Part shown: positions 6,414-14,027 of the stretch, piece by piece
Numbering within the stretch: the first letter of the stretch is position 1
How the letters are laid out: the number at the start of each line of letters is the position of its first letter
Assembly: GCA_019424645.1 (NCBI GenBank)
Contig: JAHYZB010000008.1
Span: forward strand, 1-17,908
Direction: 5' to 3'
Length of the DNA stretch: 17,908 bases
Source: Oxalobacter formigenes
GTDB lineage: Bacteria > Pseudomonadota > Gammaproteobacteria > Burkholderiales > Burkholderiaceae_D
Notes under the pieces: generated by a model
Seen by the model: the letters and a program-made list of their open reading frames with translations, nothing else
Database searches by the model: none
What the model was told of the DNA's origin: nothing
Position numbers and translations under genes: made by a program

Positions 6414-8081
6414 ATGGCTCAATACGTGTATACGATGAACCGTGTCGGCAAGATTGTGCCGCCGAAACGTCAGATTCTGAAAGATATTTCACTCTCTTTT
6501 TTTCCGGGTGCCAAAATCGGTGTGCTGGGATTGAATGGCTCAGGCAAATCGACCCTTCTGAAAATTATGGCCGGCCTTGACCAGGAAATTATTGGCGAAG
6601 CCGTTCCGATGGCTAGTCTTAAAATCGGTTATCTGCCGCAGGAACCCCTGCTCGATCCGGAGCAGACCGTCAGGGAAGCGGTTGAGGGTGGACTGGGGGA
6701 AATAATCGAGGCACAGCAGAAACTGGATGCCGTCTATGCCGCCTATGCCGAGCCCGATGCCGACTTCGACGCACTGGCCAGCGAACAGGCAAAACTGGAA
6801 GCGATTATCGCAGCCGCGGATGGAAGCAAAATCGAGCAACAAATGGAAATGGCGGCTGATGCATTACGCCTGCCTCCGTGGGATACAAAAATCAAAATTC
6901 TGTCCGGCGGTGAAAAACGCCGCGTCGCCCTTTGCCGGCTTCTCCTGTCACAACCGGACATGCTGCTGCTTGACGAACCCACCAACCATCTCGACGCCGA
7001 GTCCGTTGAATGGCTCGAACAATTCCTGCATCGTTTCCCCGGCACGGTCGTCGCCATCACTCATGACCGGTATTTCCTCGATAATGCCGCCGAATGGATT
7101 CTGGAACTCGACCGCGGACAGGGCATTCCATGGAAAGGCAACTACAGCTCATGGCTTGATCAGAAAAGCATCCGCCTGAAACAGGAAGAACAAAAAGAAT
7201 CCGCACGCCAGAAAACAATTGCCAAGGAACTGGAATGGGTCAGGCAAAACCCTAAAGGACGGCAGGCAAAAAGCAAGGCCCGTCTTTCCCGCTTCAACGA
7301 ACTCTCGGAATACGAATATCAGAAACGGAACGAAACGCAGGAAATTTTCATTCCCGTGGCTGAAAGACTGGGCAATGACGTGATTGAATTCAAAAACGTC
7401 AGCAAGAGCTTTGGAGACCGCCTGTTGATCGACAATCTGAGCTTCATTATCCCGGCAGGGGCCATTGTCGGCGTTATCGGTCCGAACGGGGCCGGTAAAT
7501 CGACATTCTTCAAAATGATTACCGGAACCGAAAAACCGGATCAGGGAGAAATACTGATTGGCAAAACAGCGAAAATTTCCATGGTCGACCAGTCACGTGA
7601 AACGCTCGAAAACGAAAAAACCGTTTTTGATGACATCAGTAACGGTTCCGACCTGATTACAGTGGGACGTTTCGAAATGCCTGCACGCGCCTATCTTGGA
7701 CGCTTCAATTTCAAGGGAAGTGACCAGCAAAAGAAAGTAGGGCATCTTTCCGGCGGTGAAAGAGGACGATTGCATCTGGCAAAGACACTCATGATGGGTG
7801 GAAATGTCCTGCTTCTGGACGAACCATCGAACGATCTGGATGTCGAAACATTGCGTGCGCTCGAAGACGCCTTGCTCGAGTTTGCCGGCAGTGTCATCGT
7901 GATTTCCCATGACCGCTGGTTCCTTGACCGTATTGCAACCCACATTATCGCTTTTGAAGGCGACTCCCAAGTCAAATTCTTCGAAGGCAACTATCAGGAA
8001 TATGAAGAAGACAAGAAAAAACGTCTGGGTGAAGAGGGCGCAAAACCGAGACGCATTCGTTACAAACCGGTGACGCGTTAA
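6414..8081 (+). CDS. ettA: Energy-dependent translational throttle protein EttA (ABC-F ATPase)
   Basis: EttA binds the ribosomal E site and gates early elongation according to the ATP/ADP state. The 555-residue product has exactly the E. coli length and begins with the typical MAQYVYTMNRVGK. ATPase domain 1 has Walker A GLNGSGKST (39-47), signature LSGGEKRR (163-170) and LLLDEPTNHLD (184-194) with catalytic Glu188. Domain 2 has GPNGAGKST (356-364), LSGGERGR (445-452) and LLLDEPSNDLD (466-476) with Glu470. These glutamates have the same numbers as in E. coli EttA. The arm insertion (about 95-140) and the basic P-site-tRNA-interacting linker (about 242-320) are both present, which separates EttA from other ABC-F proteins. 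There are no membrane segments. The start rests on homology: the bases before it are pyrimidine-rich with no Shine-Dalgarno sequence. A stem-loop lies in the leader. Confidence 0.97.
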   Translation: MAQYVYTMNRVGKIVPPKRQILKDISLSFFPGAKIGVLGLNGSGKSTLLKIMAGLDQEIIGEAVPMASLKIGYLPQEPLLDPEQTVREAVEGGLGEIIEAQQKLDAVYAAYAEPDADFDALASEQAKLEAIIAAADGSKIEQQMEMAADALRLPPWDTKIKILSGGEKRRVALCRLLLSQPDMLLLDEPTNHLDAESVEWLEQFLHRFPGTVVAITHDRYFLDNAAEWILELDRGQGIPWKGNYSSWLDQKSIRLKQEEQKESARQKTIAKELEWVRQNPKGRQAKSKARLSRFNELSEYEYQKRNETQEIFIPVAERLGNDVIEFKNVSKSFGDRLLIDNLSFIIPAGAIVGVIGPNGAGKSTFFKMITGTEKPDQGEILIGKTAKISMVDQSRETLENEKTVFDDISNGSDLITVGRFEMPARAYLGRFNFKGSDQQKKVGHLSGGERGRLHLAKTLMMGGNVLLLDEPSNDLDVETLRALEDALLEFAGSVIVISHDRWFLDRIATHIIAFEGDSQVKFFEGNYQEYEEDKKKRLGEEGAKPRRIRYKPVTR

Positions 8082-8108
8082 ATTTAAGCAACTGATAATA
8101 GTAAAACT

Positions 8109-8138
8109 TTGCTGCTTTTGCAGGCACTGGATTACAAT
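8109..8138 (+). promoter_or_regulatory. Candidate promoter of the mla operon
   Basis: In the 70 bases between ettA and mlaF, TTGCTG (8109-8114) and TACAAT (8133-8138, five of six consensus bases) are 18 bases apart. Transcription would begin near 8145, very close to the TTG start of mlaF at 8152 and about 25 bases before an alternative GTG at 8170. I see no credible terminator after ettA, so readthrough from ettA is also possible. Confidence 0.35.
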
Positions 8139-8151
8139 ATAGAATTATTTT

Positions 8152-8973
8152 TTGAAATCAGAACATACCGTGTCCAATATTGTCGAAATTCGCGATCTGG
8201 TTTTCGGTTACGGAGACCGCGAAATCCTCTCTGGCATCAACATGACTTTTCCTCGCGGGAAAGTCATTGCCATCATGGGTGGGTCCGGCTCGGGAAAAAC
8301 GACTATTTTGCGCCTGATTGGTGGCCAGTTGCTCGCCAAAGCGGGACAGGTCATCGTCGATGGCGAAGAAGTCAATGGCCTTGATACGGCTGAACTGTAC
8401 AAATTACGCCGTAAAATGGGAATGCTGTTTCAATACGGCGCACTCTTTACCGATTTGTCCGTTTTTGAAAATGTGGCTTTTCCATTGCGGGAACAGACCG
8501 ACTTGCCCGAAGAACTGATCCGTGATCTGGTTCTGATGAAACTGAATGCGGTCGGCTTGCGCAATGCGGCCCAGCTGGAACCGGGAGAAATCTCCGGTGG
8601 CATGGCCCGGCGTGTCGCACTGGCACGCGCCATTGCACTCGACCCCCAGCTGATCCTTTATGATGAACCGTTTGCAGGCCTGGACCCTATTTCAATGGGC
8701 GTCACCGCAAACCTGATCCGCAAACTGAACGATGCATTGCATTCAACGTCCGTTCTGGTTTCGCACGACGTCAATGAATCGTTTTCCATTGCCGACTACG
8801 TTTATTTCATCTCTTCGGGAAAAATCGTTGCAGAAGGCACACCGGCTGAAATGATGCAATCGACTGATCCTTATGTACGCCAGTTCGTCCACGCTGAAAC
8901 CGATGGTCCCGTTCCTTTCCATTACCCGGGCCCTTCATTTGCAGAGGATCTCGGGCTGGAGAAAACATCATGA
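8152..8973 (+). CDS. mlaF: MlaF, ATPase of the phospholipid-transport ABC complex MlaFEDB
   Basis: MlaF powers phospholipid movement by the inner-membrane complex that keeps the outer leaflet free of misplaced phospholipids. From the TTG start the product has 273 residues. Walker A is GGSGSGKT (43-50), the signature SGGMARR (148-154), Walker B ends in DEP (171-173, catalytic Glu172) and the switch histidine is His205. The C-terminal DGPVPFHYP (251-259) matches the MlaF tail that contacts MlaB, which separates it from generic ABC ATPases. The start is uncertain: TTG at 8152 gives an N-terminus like other Burkholderiales MlaF proteins, GTG at 8170 would remove six residues, and neither has a clear Shine-Dalgarno sequence. 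The stop overlaps the mlaE start in ATGA (8970-8973), so the two are translationally coupled. Confidence 0.95.
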   Translation: MKSEHTVSNIVEIRDLVFGYGDREILSGINMTFPRGKVIAIMGGSGSGKTTILRLIGGQLLAKAGQVIVDGEEVNGLDTAELYKLRRKMGMLFQYGALFTDLSVFENVAFPLREQTDLPEELIRDLVLMKLNAVGLRNAAQLEPGEISGGMARRVALARAIALDPQLILYDEPFAGLDPISMGVTANLIRKLNDALHSTSVLVSHDVNESFSIADYVYFISSGKIVAEGTPAEMMQSTDPYVRQFVHAETDGPVPFHYPGPSFAEDLGLEKTS

Positions 8974-9746
8974 GCAATTTCGTCAGCAGTCTGGGATACA
9001 AGACACGCAAACTGATCGACAACATCGGTTATGCCACTCGCATTTTTGCGACAATGTTCAAGGCGTTCCCCCAGATTCTGAAACGACCACGACTTATTAC
9101 CGACCAGATTTTTTTCATCGGTAACAAATCGCTCCTTATTATCTGCGTATCCGGCCTGTTCGTCGGCTTTGTTCTCGGGCTTCAGGGCTATTACATCCTG
9201 ATCCGTTACGGTTCCGAACAGGCTTTGGGGGTCATGGTTGCTCTTTCACTCACGCGTGAGCTGGGACCTGTCGTAACAGCCCTGCTTTATGCCGGACGGG
9301 CAGGAACATCGCTAACGGCCGAAATAGGATTGATGAAAGCCGGGGAACAACTGGCTGCCATGGACATGATGGCAGTCAATCCGGTAGATCGCATTCTGGC
9401 TCCGCGTTTCTGGGCAGGTATTATTTCAATGCCATTGCTGGCGACCCTGTTCAGTGCCGCCGGTGTGATCGGTGGCTATATTGTCGGCGTCGTATTGATC
9501 GGCGTGGACGATGGTGCCTTCTGGTCACAAATGCAGCAGGGTGTCGATATATGGAACGATATCGGCAATGGCGTAGTCAAAAGTCTTGTTTTCGGTTTTG
9601 CTGTTACCTTCATGGCTTTGTTTCAGGGTTACGAAGCTCGTCCGACACCTGAAGGTGTTTCAAGTGCGACAACAAGAACCGTTGTGTACTCGTCTTTACT
9701 TGTTTTGTGGCTGGATTTCATCATGACAGCCTTAATGTTCAACTAA
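8970..9746 (+). CDS. mlaE: MlaE, permease of the phospholipid-transport ABC complex
   Basis: MlaE is the membrane subunit of MlaFEDB and forms the lipid-binding cavity between MlaF below and the MlaD ring above. The 258-residue protein has the MlaE-family layout: an N-terminal amphipathic/interfacial region (about 1-50), hydrophobic segments at about 54-76, 87-107, 148-178, 203-220 and 238-256, and the strongly conserved LTRELGPVVTALLYAGRAG block (94-112) running into TAEIGLMKAGEQLAAM, which faces MlaF. The ATG overlaps the mlaF stop by four bases, with GGAG a few bases upstream inside mlaF. Length agrees with the family (about 260). The 84-base gap to mlaD is unusual in this otherwise tight operon and contains a promoter-like element. 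Confidence 0.95.
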   Translation: MSNFVSSLGYKTRKLIDNIGYATRIFATMFKAFPQILKRPRLITDQIFFIGNKSLLIICVSGLFVGFVLGLQGYYILIRYGSEQALGVMVALSLTRELGPVVTALLYAGRAGTSLTAEIGLMKAGEQLAAMDMMAVNPVDRILAPRFWAGIISMPLLATLFSAAGVIGGYIVGVVLIGVDDGAFWSQMQQGVDIWNDIGNGVVKSLVFGFAVTFMALFQGYEARPTPEGVSSATTRTVVYSSLLVLWLDFIMTALMFN

Positions 9747-9760
9747 TTTTCAACCGGCGC

Positions 9761-9799
9761 TTACGAATAAAACACATTCAACCTATAATAAGTTTTATT
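9761..9799 (+). promoter_or_regulatory. Possible internal promoter with flanking inverted repeat before mlaD
   Basis: A perfect -10 hexamer TATAAT (9784-9789) has a weak TTACGA (9761-9766) 17 bases upstream. An 8-bp inverted repeat, AATAAAAC (9766-9773) and GTTTTATT (9792-9799), brackets the -10 box. Transcription would start about 35 bases before mlaD. The hexamer and repeat are direct observations in AT-rich sequence where chance matches occur; promoter activity is inferred. Confidence 0.4.
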
Positions 9800-9830
9800 G
9801 AAAGCGCGGAGCATCGATAGAGGGTTTTTC

Positions 9831-10286
9831 ATGCAACGTAAACCATTGGATATCTGGGTCGGTTTTTTTGTTTTGCTGGGTGCGGCAGCCCTGATGTTTC
9901 TTGCCTTGAAGGCAGGTAACATGAGCTCGCTTTCCTTTGACAAAACGTACACTGTCTCTTCCAGATTTGACAATATCGGGGGATTAAAACCTCGCGCACC
10001 AGTCAAAAGCGCCGGTGTTGTAGTCGGCCGGGTCGGCGACATTTCGTTTGACGACCAGGACTACCGGGCACTCGTGACGCTTCAATTGCAGGAAAAATAC
10101 AAATTTCCGAAAGACAGCAGTGCAAAAATTTTGACGTCAGGCCTGTTGGGTGAGCAATATATCGGCATTGAACCAGGTGGAGATGAAACATATCTTGCAT
10201 CAGGCGATCAAATCCAGATGACGCAATCCGCTATCGTTCTTGAAAACCTGATCAGTCAGTTTATTTACAGTAAGGCTACAGAATAA
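9831..10286 (+). CDS. mlaD: MlaD, MCE-domain subunit of the phospholipid-transport complex
   Basis: MlaD is anchored in the inner membrane and forms a hexameric periplasmic ring that passes phospholipid between MlaE and MlaC. The 151-residue product has one transmembrane helix (about 8-27) and an MCE domain (about 38-116) with the typical IGGLKPRAPVKSAGVVVGRV and LLGEQYIGIEPGG segments. A C-terminal helix (about 131-147) is rich in hydrophobic residues, consistent with the helices lining the central pore. It is shorter than E. coli MlaD (183 residues), with a brief C-terminus. The ATG at 9831 is preceded by a good ribosome site, TAGAGGG (9818-9824), at 6 bases, so the in-frame TTG at 9798 is not favoured. 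mlaA follows after 11 bases. Confidence 0.95.
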   Translation: MQRKPLDIWVGFFVLLGAAALMFLALKAGNMSSLSFDKTYTVSSRFDNIGGLKPRAPVKSAGVVVGRVGDISFDDQDYRALVTLQLQEKYKFPKDSSAKILTSGLLGEQYIGIEPGGDETYLASGDQIQMTQSAIVLENLISQFIYSKATE

Positions 10287-10297
10287 GGGTAACCTAA

Positions 10298-11233
10298 ATG
10301 AGTTATTTGAAACGACTTGCCAAGCCCGCAGTTGCCATTATGGCTTCTGTCGTCATCATGACGGGTTGTGCCACCAAAAACCCGAACGACCCGTTTGAAA
10401 ACTACAACCGGGTCATGTTCAACGTCAATGAAGCCTTTGACCATACGGCCTTCAAGCCGCTGGCAATGCTCTACGATACTGTCATGCCCGACTTTGCCCA
10501 GACGATGGTGACCAACTTCTTCGGCAATATCAATGACGTCTGGTATGCATTCAACAATCTGCTGCAGGGTCAGGGTGAAAAAGGGATGACTGATGTCGCC
10601 CGTGTTATGGTTAACTCGCTGTTCGGGCTCGGTGGCGTTATCGATGTCGCTTCAAACCTGAATATGCCGAAACATCGCGCCGATTTCGGCCAGACTCTCG
10701 GTGTATGGGGTATGGAAGCGGGTCCCTACGTCGTCCTGCCGCTCATCGGACCATCCACTTTGCGTGACACGATCGCCCTTCCTGCCGAATGGTATGGTGA
10801 CGCATGGAGCTATGTCGACAATGTCCGGCTTCGCAATGCCGGTCTTATCGTAAGAGCCGTCAATTACCGTGCTGCCCTGCTGGATGCCTCTTCCCTTGTC
10901 GATGACGCCGCTCTCGACAAATATGAATTCATGCGTGACGCCTATCTTCAGCGCCGTTACAAACAGGTTCATGGTGAGGCTGCCGATACCAGCGATGAAT
11001 GGGTTGAGCTGACTTCCGCCGATCCGGCACTGAAATCCGGCACAGCCCCGGAACAAACGAAAGCGATTGTCAAACCGGCCATAACGGAAAACAAGACTGA
11101 TTCTGCTATCGTCAAGCCAGTTCTGTCCGAGAATAAAGCCGAAGAGGTCATTGTCAAACCGGTCATCAGCAAAAACGAAACAGTTATCGATGTATCACAG
11201 AATGAATCCGGCAAAACGGATTCCATTATTTAA
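10298..11233 (+). CDS. mlaA: MlaA (VacJ), outer-membrane lipoprotein of the Mla system, with a repeat tail
   Basis: MlaA removes misplaced phospholipids from the outer leaflet of the outer membrane and hands them to MlaC. The 311-residue precursor has a lipoprotein signal ending in MTGC, so Cys24 should be lipidated. The residue after it is Ala, not the inner-membrane-retaining Asp, consistent with outer-membrane sorting. The VacJ domain starts at NDPFENYNRVMFNVNEAFD and runs to about residue 230, with the typical FGQTLGVWG and GPYVVLPLIGPS segments. The tail of about 75 residues is unusual for the family and holds three 14-residue repeats of the type xIVKPxIxENK (residues 256-297). AAGGG (10285-10289) lies 8 bases before the ATG. 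The gene sits between mlaD and mlaC; in E. coli it is located elsewhere. Confidence 0.95.
   Translation: MSYLKRLAKPAVAIMASVVIMTGCATKNPNDPFENYNRVMFNVNEAFDHTAFKPLAMLYDTVMPDFAQTMVTNFFGNINDVWYAFNNLLQGQGEKGMTDVARVMVNSLFGLGGVIDVASNLNMPKHRADFGQTLGVWGMEAGPYVVLPLIGPSTLRDTIALPAEWYGDAWSYVDNVRLRNAGLIVRAVNYRAALLDASSLVDDAALDKYEFMRDAYLQRRYKQVHGEAADTSDEWVELTSADPALKSGTAPEQTKAIVKPAITENKTDSAIVKPVLSENKAEEVIVKPVISKNETVIDVSQNESGKTDSII
11063..11188 (+). repeat. Three tandem 42-bp repeats in the 3' end of mlaA
   Basis: Three in-frame 42-base units (11063-11104, 11105-11146, 11147-11188) encode AIVKPAITENKTDS, AIVKPVLSENKAEE and VIVKPVISKNETVI. The IVKP core and the asparagine are kept while other positions drift, including silent changes (att-gtc against atc-gtc), so the duplication is not recent. 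The third unit is the most divergent. Contraction and expansion between strains is plausible. Confidence 0.8.
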
Positions 11234-11263
11234 GTATCCATTATTATTTTTTTATACCCTAAA

Positions 11264-11899
11264 ATGAAAATCTTGAAAAACTGGTTTGTCCTCCTGATGG
11301 CTGTCTGCGTGTTGGGCTTTTCTGCATCCGCCCATGCCATGGAAGCTCCTGACGCCCTGATCAAACGTATCAGCAAAGAAGTCCTGGATGCAGCCAAGAC
11401 CAATAAGGAACTCAAAAAAGGCAATCAAAAACAGATTTACGCTTTCGTGGAAAAGAAAATTTTTCCTTACGTCGACTTTCAACGCATGACCTCTCTGGCA
11501 GCAGGCAGATACTGGCGTCAGGCAACTCCTGCCCAGAAAACCCAGCTGACCAGGGAATTCCGTGATCTGCTGGTTCATACCTATTCGAACGCCATTACCA
11601 AGGTCGACAATCAACGGGTTGAATTCAAGCCTGTGCGTATGGCACCTAACGCTACCGAAGTTGTCGTACAGACCCGTATCATCCAGCCTCGTGGCGGTGA
11701 ACCTATTGAATTGAGCTATCGCCTGTCAAAAACGGCTAATGGCTGGAAAATTTATGACATCAACGTTCTGGGTGCATGGCTTGTCGAAACGTACAAAGGT
11801 ACCTTTGCCAGTGAAATCAGCCGCAGCGGTATTGATGGCCTGATCCGTACCCTGGCCCAGAAAAACAAACAGCTTGCCGCTGGCAAAGCCACCAATTAA
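11264..11899 (+). CDS. mlaC: MlaC, periplasmic phospholipid carrier
   Basis: MlaC shuttles phospholipid across the periplasm between MlaA at the outer membrane and MlaD at the inner membrane. The 211-residue precursor equals the E. coli length. It starts with a Sec signal: basic MKILK, a hydrophobic core (about 7-20) and a likely signal peptidase I site after SASAHA (cleavage after Ala25). The MlaC/Ttg2D domain follows, with FPYVDFQRMTSLAAGRYWR (67-85), a conserved part of the family, and the YDINVLGAWLVETYKGTF block. The mature protein is basic, as usual. The ATG has no Shine-Dalgarno sequence; the 30 bases between mlaA and mlaC are T-rich, so translation may rely on coupling or on ribosomal protein S1. 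Confidence 0.95.
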   Translation: MKILKNWFVLLMAVCVLGFSASAHAMEAPDALIKRISKEVLDAAKTNKELKKGNQKQIYAFVEKKIFPYVDFQRMTSLAAGRYWRQATPAQKTQLTREFRDLLVHTYSNAITKVDNQRVEFKPVRMAPNATEVVVQTRIIQPRGGEPIELSYRLSKTANGWKIYDINVLGAWLVETYKGTFASEISRSGIDGLIRTLAQKNKQLAAGKATN

Positions 11900-11924
11900 T
11901 ATCAACTTTGTCTGGTCGTCATTC

Positions 11925-12185
11925 ATGTCTTTTACCGTTTCAACATTGAATTTCATCAATGCAAAACAGGTCCTTCAAGAGGGCCTGAATGCCATCGCGA
12001 ACGGTGAACATGAATGCGACCTCGCAAATCTCGATCAGGTTGATTCCGCAAGCGTTGCGGTATTGCTGGCCTGGCAAAAAGCGGCAAGACAAAACAAGTT
12101 GCACCTTCGATTCAAAAATACTCCTGAAAGCCTGATCAGTCTGGCATCCCTTTACGGAGTAACCGAGCTGTTGGCCCTGTCATAA
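11925..12185 (+). CDS. mlaB: MlaB, STAS-domain regulator subunit of the MlaFEDB complex
   Basis: MlaB is a small cytoplasmic STAS protein that binds MlaF and is needed for activity of the transporter. The 86-residue product has the STAS pattern: beta strand CDLANL (31-36), then DQVDSASVAVLLAW (37-50), then LRFKNTPESLISLASLYGVTELL. In E. coli MlaB a threonine at the DT/S position after the conserved aspartate is functionally important; here it is Ser41, a conservative change. I prefer the ATG at 11925, which starts at the first STAS strand; a longer frame from a TTG at 11874 would overlap mlaC. No good Shine-Dalgarno sequence precedes it. The gene lies 25 bases after mlaC, and a weak terminator-like structure begins at its stop codon. 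Confidence 0.88.
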   Translation: MSFTVSTLNFINAKQVLQEGLNAIANGEHECDLANLDQVDSASVAVLLAWQKAARQNKLHLRFKNTPESLISLASLYGVTELLALS

Positions 12186-12234
12186 TCCCGGTGTCATCCA
12201 AGACTGCCCTTCGGTCATTCCGAATTATGTTTTT
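12181..12234 (+). terminator. Weak terminator-like structure after mlaB
   Basis: CATAAT (12181-12186) pairs with ATTATG (12224-12229), followed directly by TTTTT (12230-12234). Inside lies a second stem, GACTG (12202-12206)/CGGTC (12212-12216), with one G-U pair and the loop CCCTT. The layout resembles a branched intrinsic terminator, but the outer stem is AT-rich and interrupted, so partial attenuation is more likely than a full stop. Confidence 0.3.
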
Positions 12235-12270
12235 CAGACAAACACGTTCTTTCTCCATTGATGTTTCCGT

Positions 12271-13185
12271 ATGAGCGCTATCGATATCCGCCACATCAAT
12301 AAAAGCTACCACTCCTTGCAGGCATTGAAGGACGTGACATTTTCCATTGAAGAAGGCGAGTTTTTTGGCCTGCTCGGACCAAACGGCGCCGGAAAAACAA
12401 CCCTGATTTCCATCATGGCCGGTCTGGTGAAAGCCGATGCAGGAAATGTCACCATATTGGGGCACGACGTTGTTTCGGATTATCAGGCCGCGCGAAAAAG
12501 CCTTGGAGTCGTCCCGCAGGAGCTGGTTTTCGATCCTTTTTTTACCGTCAGGGAAACCCTGCGGCTGCAATCCGGTTATTTCGGCCTGAAAAACAATGAC
12601 GACTGGATTGATGAAGTGATTTCGAATCTGGATTTGAGCGACAAGGCTGACACGAACATGAGAGCTTTGTCGGGAGGCATGAAACGCCGTGTTCTGGTTG
12701 CACAGGCGCTGGTCCATAAACCGCCGGTCATCGTTCTCGATGAACCGACAGCCGGTGTCGATGTCGAACTGCGCCAGACCCTTTGGCAATTCATAGGACG
12801 TTTGAATCGTGAAGGACATACCATTGTCCTGACGACGCATTATCTTGAAGAGGCCCAGACATGGTGTAACCGGATCGCGATGATGAAAAACGGAAAAGTG
12901 GTTGCTCTGGATACAACGGAAGCGCTCCTGCATCGTATTTCAGAATCAAAATTGATATTCAAGCTGGACGACCATGACTTGCCCGACAGCCTGAAACCAT
13001 TCGTTTCACAATGCGATATATCGCCAACATCCAAAACATGGACGTTGCGTATCAATCACTATTCAGACATTGAAGAAATTCTGTCCGAACTCAGAAAACA
13101 CGACATTGTCATTTCCGATCTGCAATTCAGGCAGGCCGATCTGGAAGACGTATTTTTGCAATTGATGGATACATCGGGAAACTGA
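12271..13185 (+). CDS. ABC exporter ATP-binding protein, YadG-like
   Basis: This 304-residue cytoplasmic ATPase should drive the permease encoded by the next gene. It has Walker A GPNGAGKT (36-43), signature LSGGMKRR (133-140), Walker B VIVLDEPTAGVD (153-164, catalytic Glu158) and the switch histidine in TTHYLEEA. A C-terminal extension of about 90 residues ends in ADLEDVFLQLM, typical of ATPases paired with ABC-2 permeases. Length and sequence style match E. coli YadG (308 residues). The substrate is not established for this family. Related pairs beside mla operons in betaproteobacteria suggest an envelope role, which is inference. The start lacks a Shine-Dalgarno sequence. The permease begins one base after its stop, so the two are coupled. 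An 85-base gap separates it from mlaB. Confidence 0.92.
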   Translation: MSAIDIRHINKSYHSLQALKDVTFSIEEGEFFGLLGPNGAGKTTLISIMAGLVKADAGNVTILGHDVVSDYQAARKSLGVVPQELVFDPFFTVRETLRLQSGYFGLKNNDDWIDEVISNLDLSDKADTNMRALSGGMKRRVLVAQALVHKPPVIVLDEPTAGVDVELRQTLWQFIGRLNREGHTIVLTTHYLEEAQTWCNRIAMMKNGKVVALDTTEALLHRISESKLIFKLDDHDLPDSLKPFVSQCDISPTSKTWTLRINHYSDIEEILSELRKHDIVISDLQFRQADLEDVFLQLMDTSGN

Positions 13186-13186
13186 C

Positions 13187-13948
13187 GTGCTGGCTACCAC
13201 TTTTCAAACCCTGTTTTATAAGGAAGTATGGCGCTTCTGGAAAGTCGCAACGCAGACTATCACTGCGCCCGTTCTGACTGCATTGCTGTATCTGCTGATT
13301 TTCGGACACGCACTTGAAGACTATGTGCAGGTTTATCCCGGTGTCGGTTATACGACTTTTCTGGTTCCCGGTCTTGTCATGATGAGTCTGCTCCAGAATT
13401 CCTTTGCCAATTCGTCGTCTTCCCTGATCCAGTCGAAAATAAACGGCAGTCTGGTTTTCATACTGCTTTCGCCGATTTCGCACTGGGAACTTTATCTTGC
13501 CTATATGCTGGCCTCTATCGTGAGAGGGCTTGTGGTCGGAATCGGTGTATTTATTGTGACCATCTGGTTTGCCCAACCATCCTTTTACTCTCCGCTCTGG
13601 ATTATCCTTTTCGCCCTGTTGGGCTCGGCCATACTCGGAACGATGGGTATTATTGCCGGCATCTGGGCAGACAAGTATGAACAACTGGCCACTTTCCAGA
13701 ATTTCCTGATTATGCCTGCAACGTTTCTTTCAGGTGTATTCTATTCCATTCACTCACTACCACCTGTCTGGCAAAGAATTTCAGAATTTAACCCGTTCTT
13801 TTATATGGTTGACGGTTTCAGATACGGCTTTTTTGGATATTCGGATATCAATCCACTGACAAGCCTGATCATTGTGAGTATATTTTTTGTATTTTTAGCG
13901 TTTTTAGCCGTGCATTTATTGCAAAAAGGATATAAATTGCGCTTTTAG
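13187..13948 (+). CDS. ABC-2 type transporter permease, YadH-like
   Basis: This 253-residue inner-membrane protein is the partner of the preceding ATPase. It has the ABC-2 permease fold: an amphipathic N-terminus (TLFYKEVWRFWK, about 8-19), then hydrophobic segments at roughly 22-40, 55-70, 102-128, 135-160, 172-192 and 223-246, six in all. The segment MPATFLSGVFYSIHSLPPVW is typical of the family. E. coli YadH has 256 residues. The start is GTG at 13187, one base after the ATPase stop; a purine stretch CGGGAAA lies just upstream. The transported molecule is unknown. After its stop there is only a 79-base gap to murA, with no BolA-family gene between them. Confidence 0.92.
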   Translation: MLATTFQTLFYKEVWRFWKVATQTITAPVLTALLYLLIFGHALEDYVQVYPGVGYTTFLVPGLVMMSLLQNSFANSSSSLIQSKINGSLVFILLSPISHWELYLAYMLASIVRGLVVGIGVFIVTIWFAQPSFYSPLWIILFALLGSAILGTMGIIAGIWADKYEQLATFQNFLIMPATFLSGVFYSIHSLPPVWQRISEFNPFFYMVDGFRYGFFGYSDINPLTSLIIVSIFFVFLAFLAVHLLQKGYKLRF

Positions 13949-14027
13949 CGTTTTTTTGAATCATATATCGGATGTGACCGGTGTTATTCCGTGCTGGAGT
14001 CGACATCGAAAATCAAGAATCATTTAA

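Noticed and set aside
8082..8126. Terminator between ettA and mlaF
   Set aside because: Only short or bulged pairings are present (AGCAA/TTGCT with a 17-base loop; CTGC-TTTT-GCAG) and no T-run follows a stable stem.
9798..9830. TTG start at 9798 for mlaD
   Set aside because: The ATG at 9831 has a strong Shine-Dalgarno sequence and begins directly at the membrane anchor.
12136..12933. 265-codon minus-strand open frame across the mlaB end and the YadG-like ATPase gene
   Set aside because: The plus-strand frame carries all ABC ATPase motifs; the antisense product resembles no family.
13941..13957. Intrinsic terminator at the end of the YadH-like permease gene (CGC-TTTTA-GCG followed by seven T)
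   Set aside because: The T-run is good but the stem is only 3 bp plus one wobble, too weak to terminate; murA is probably still within reach of upstream transcription.
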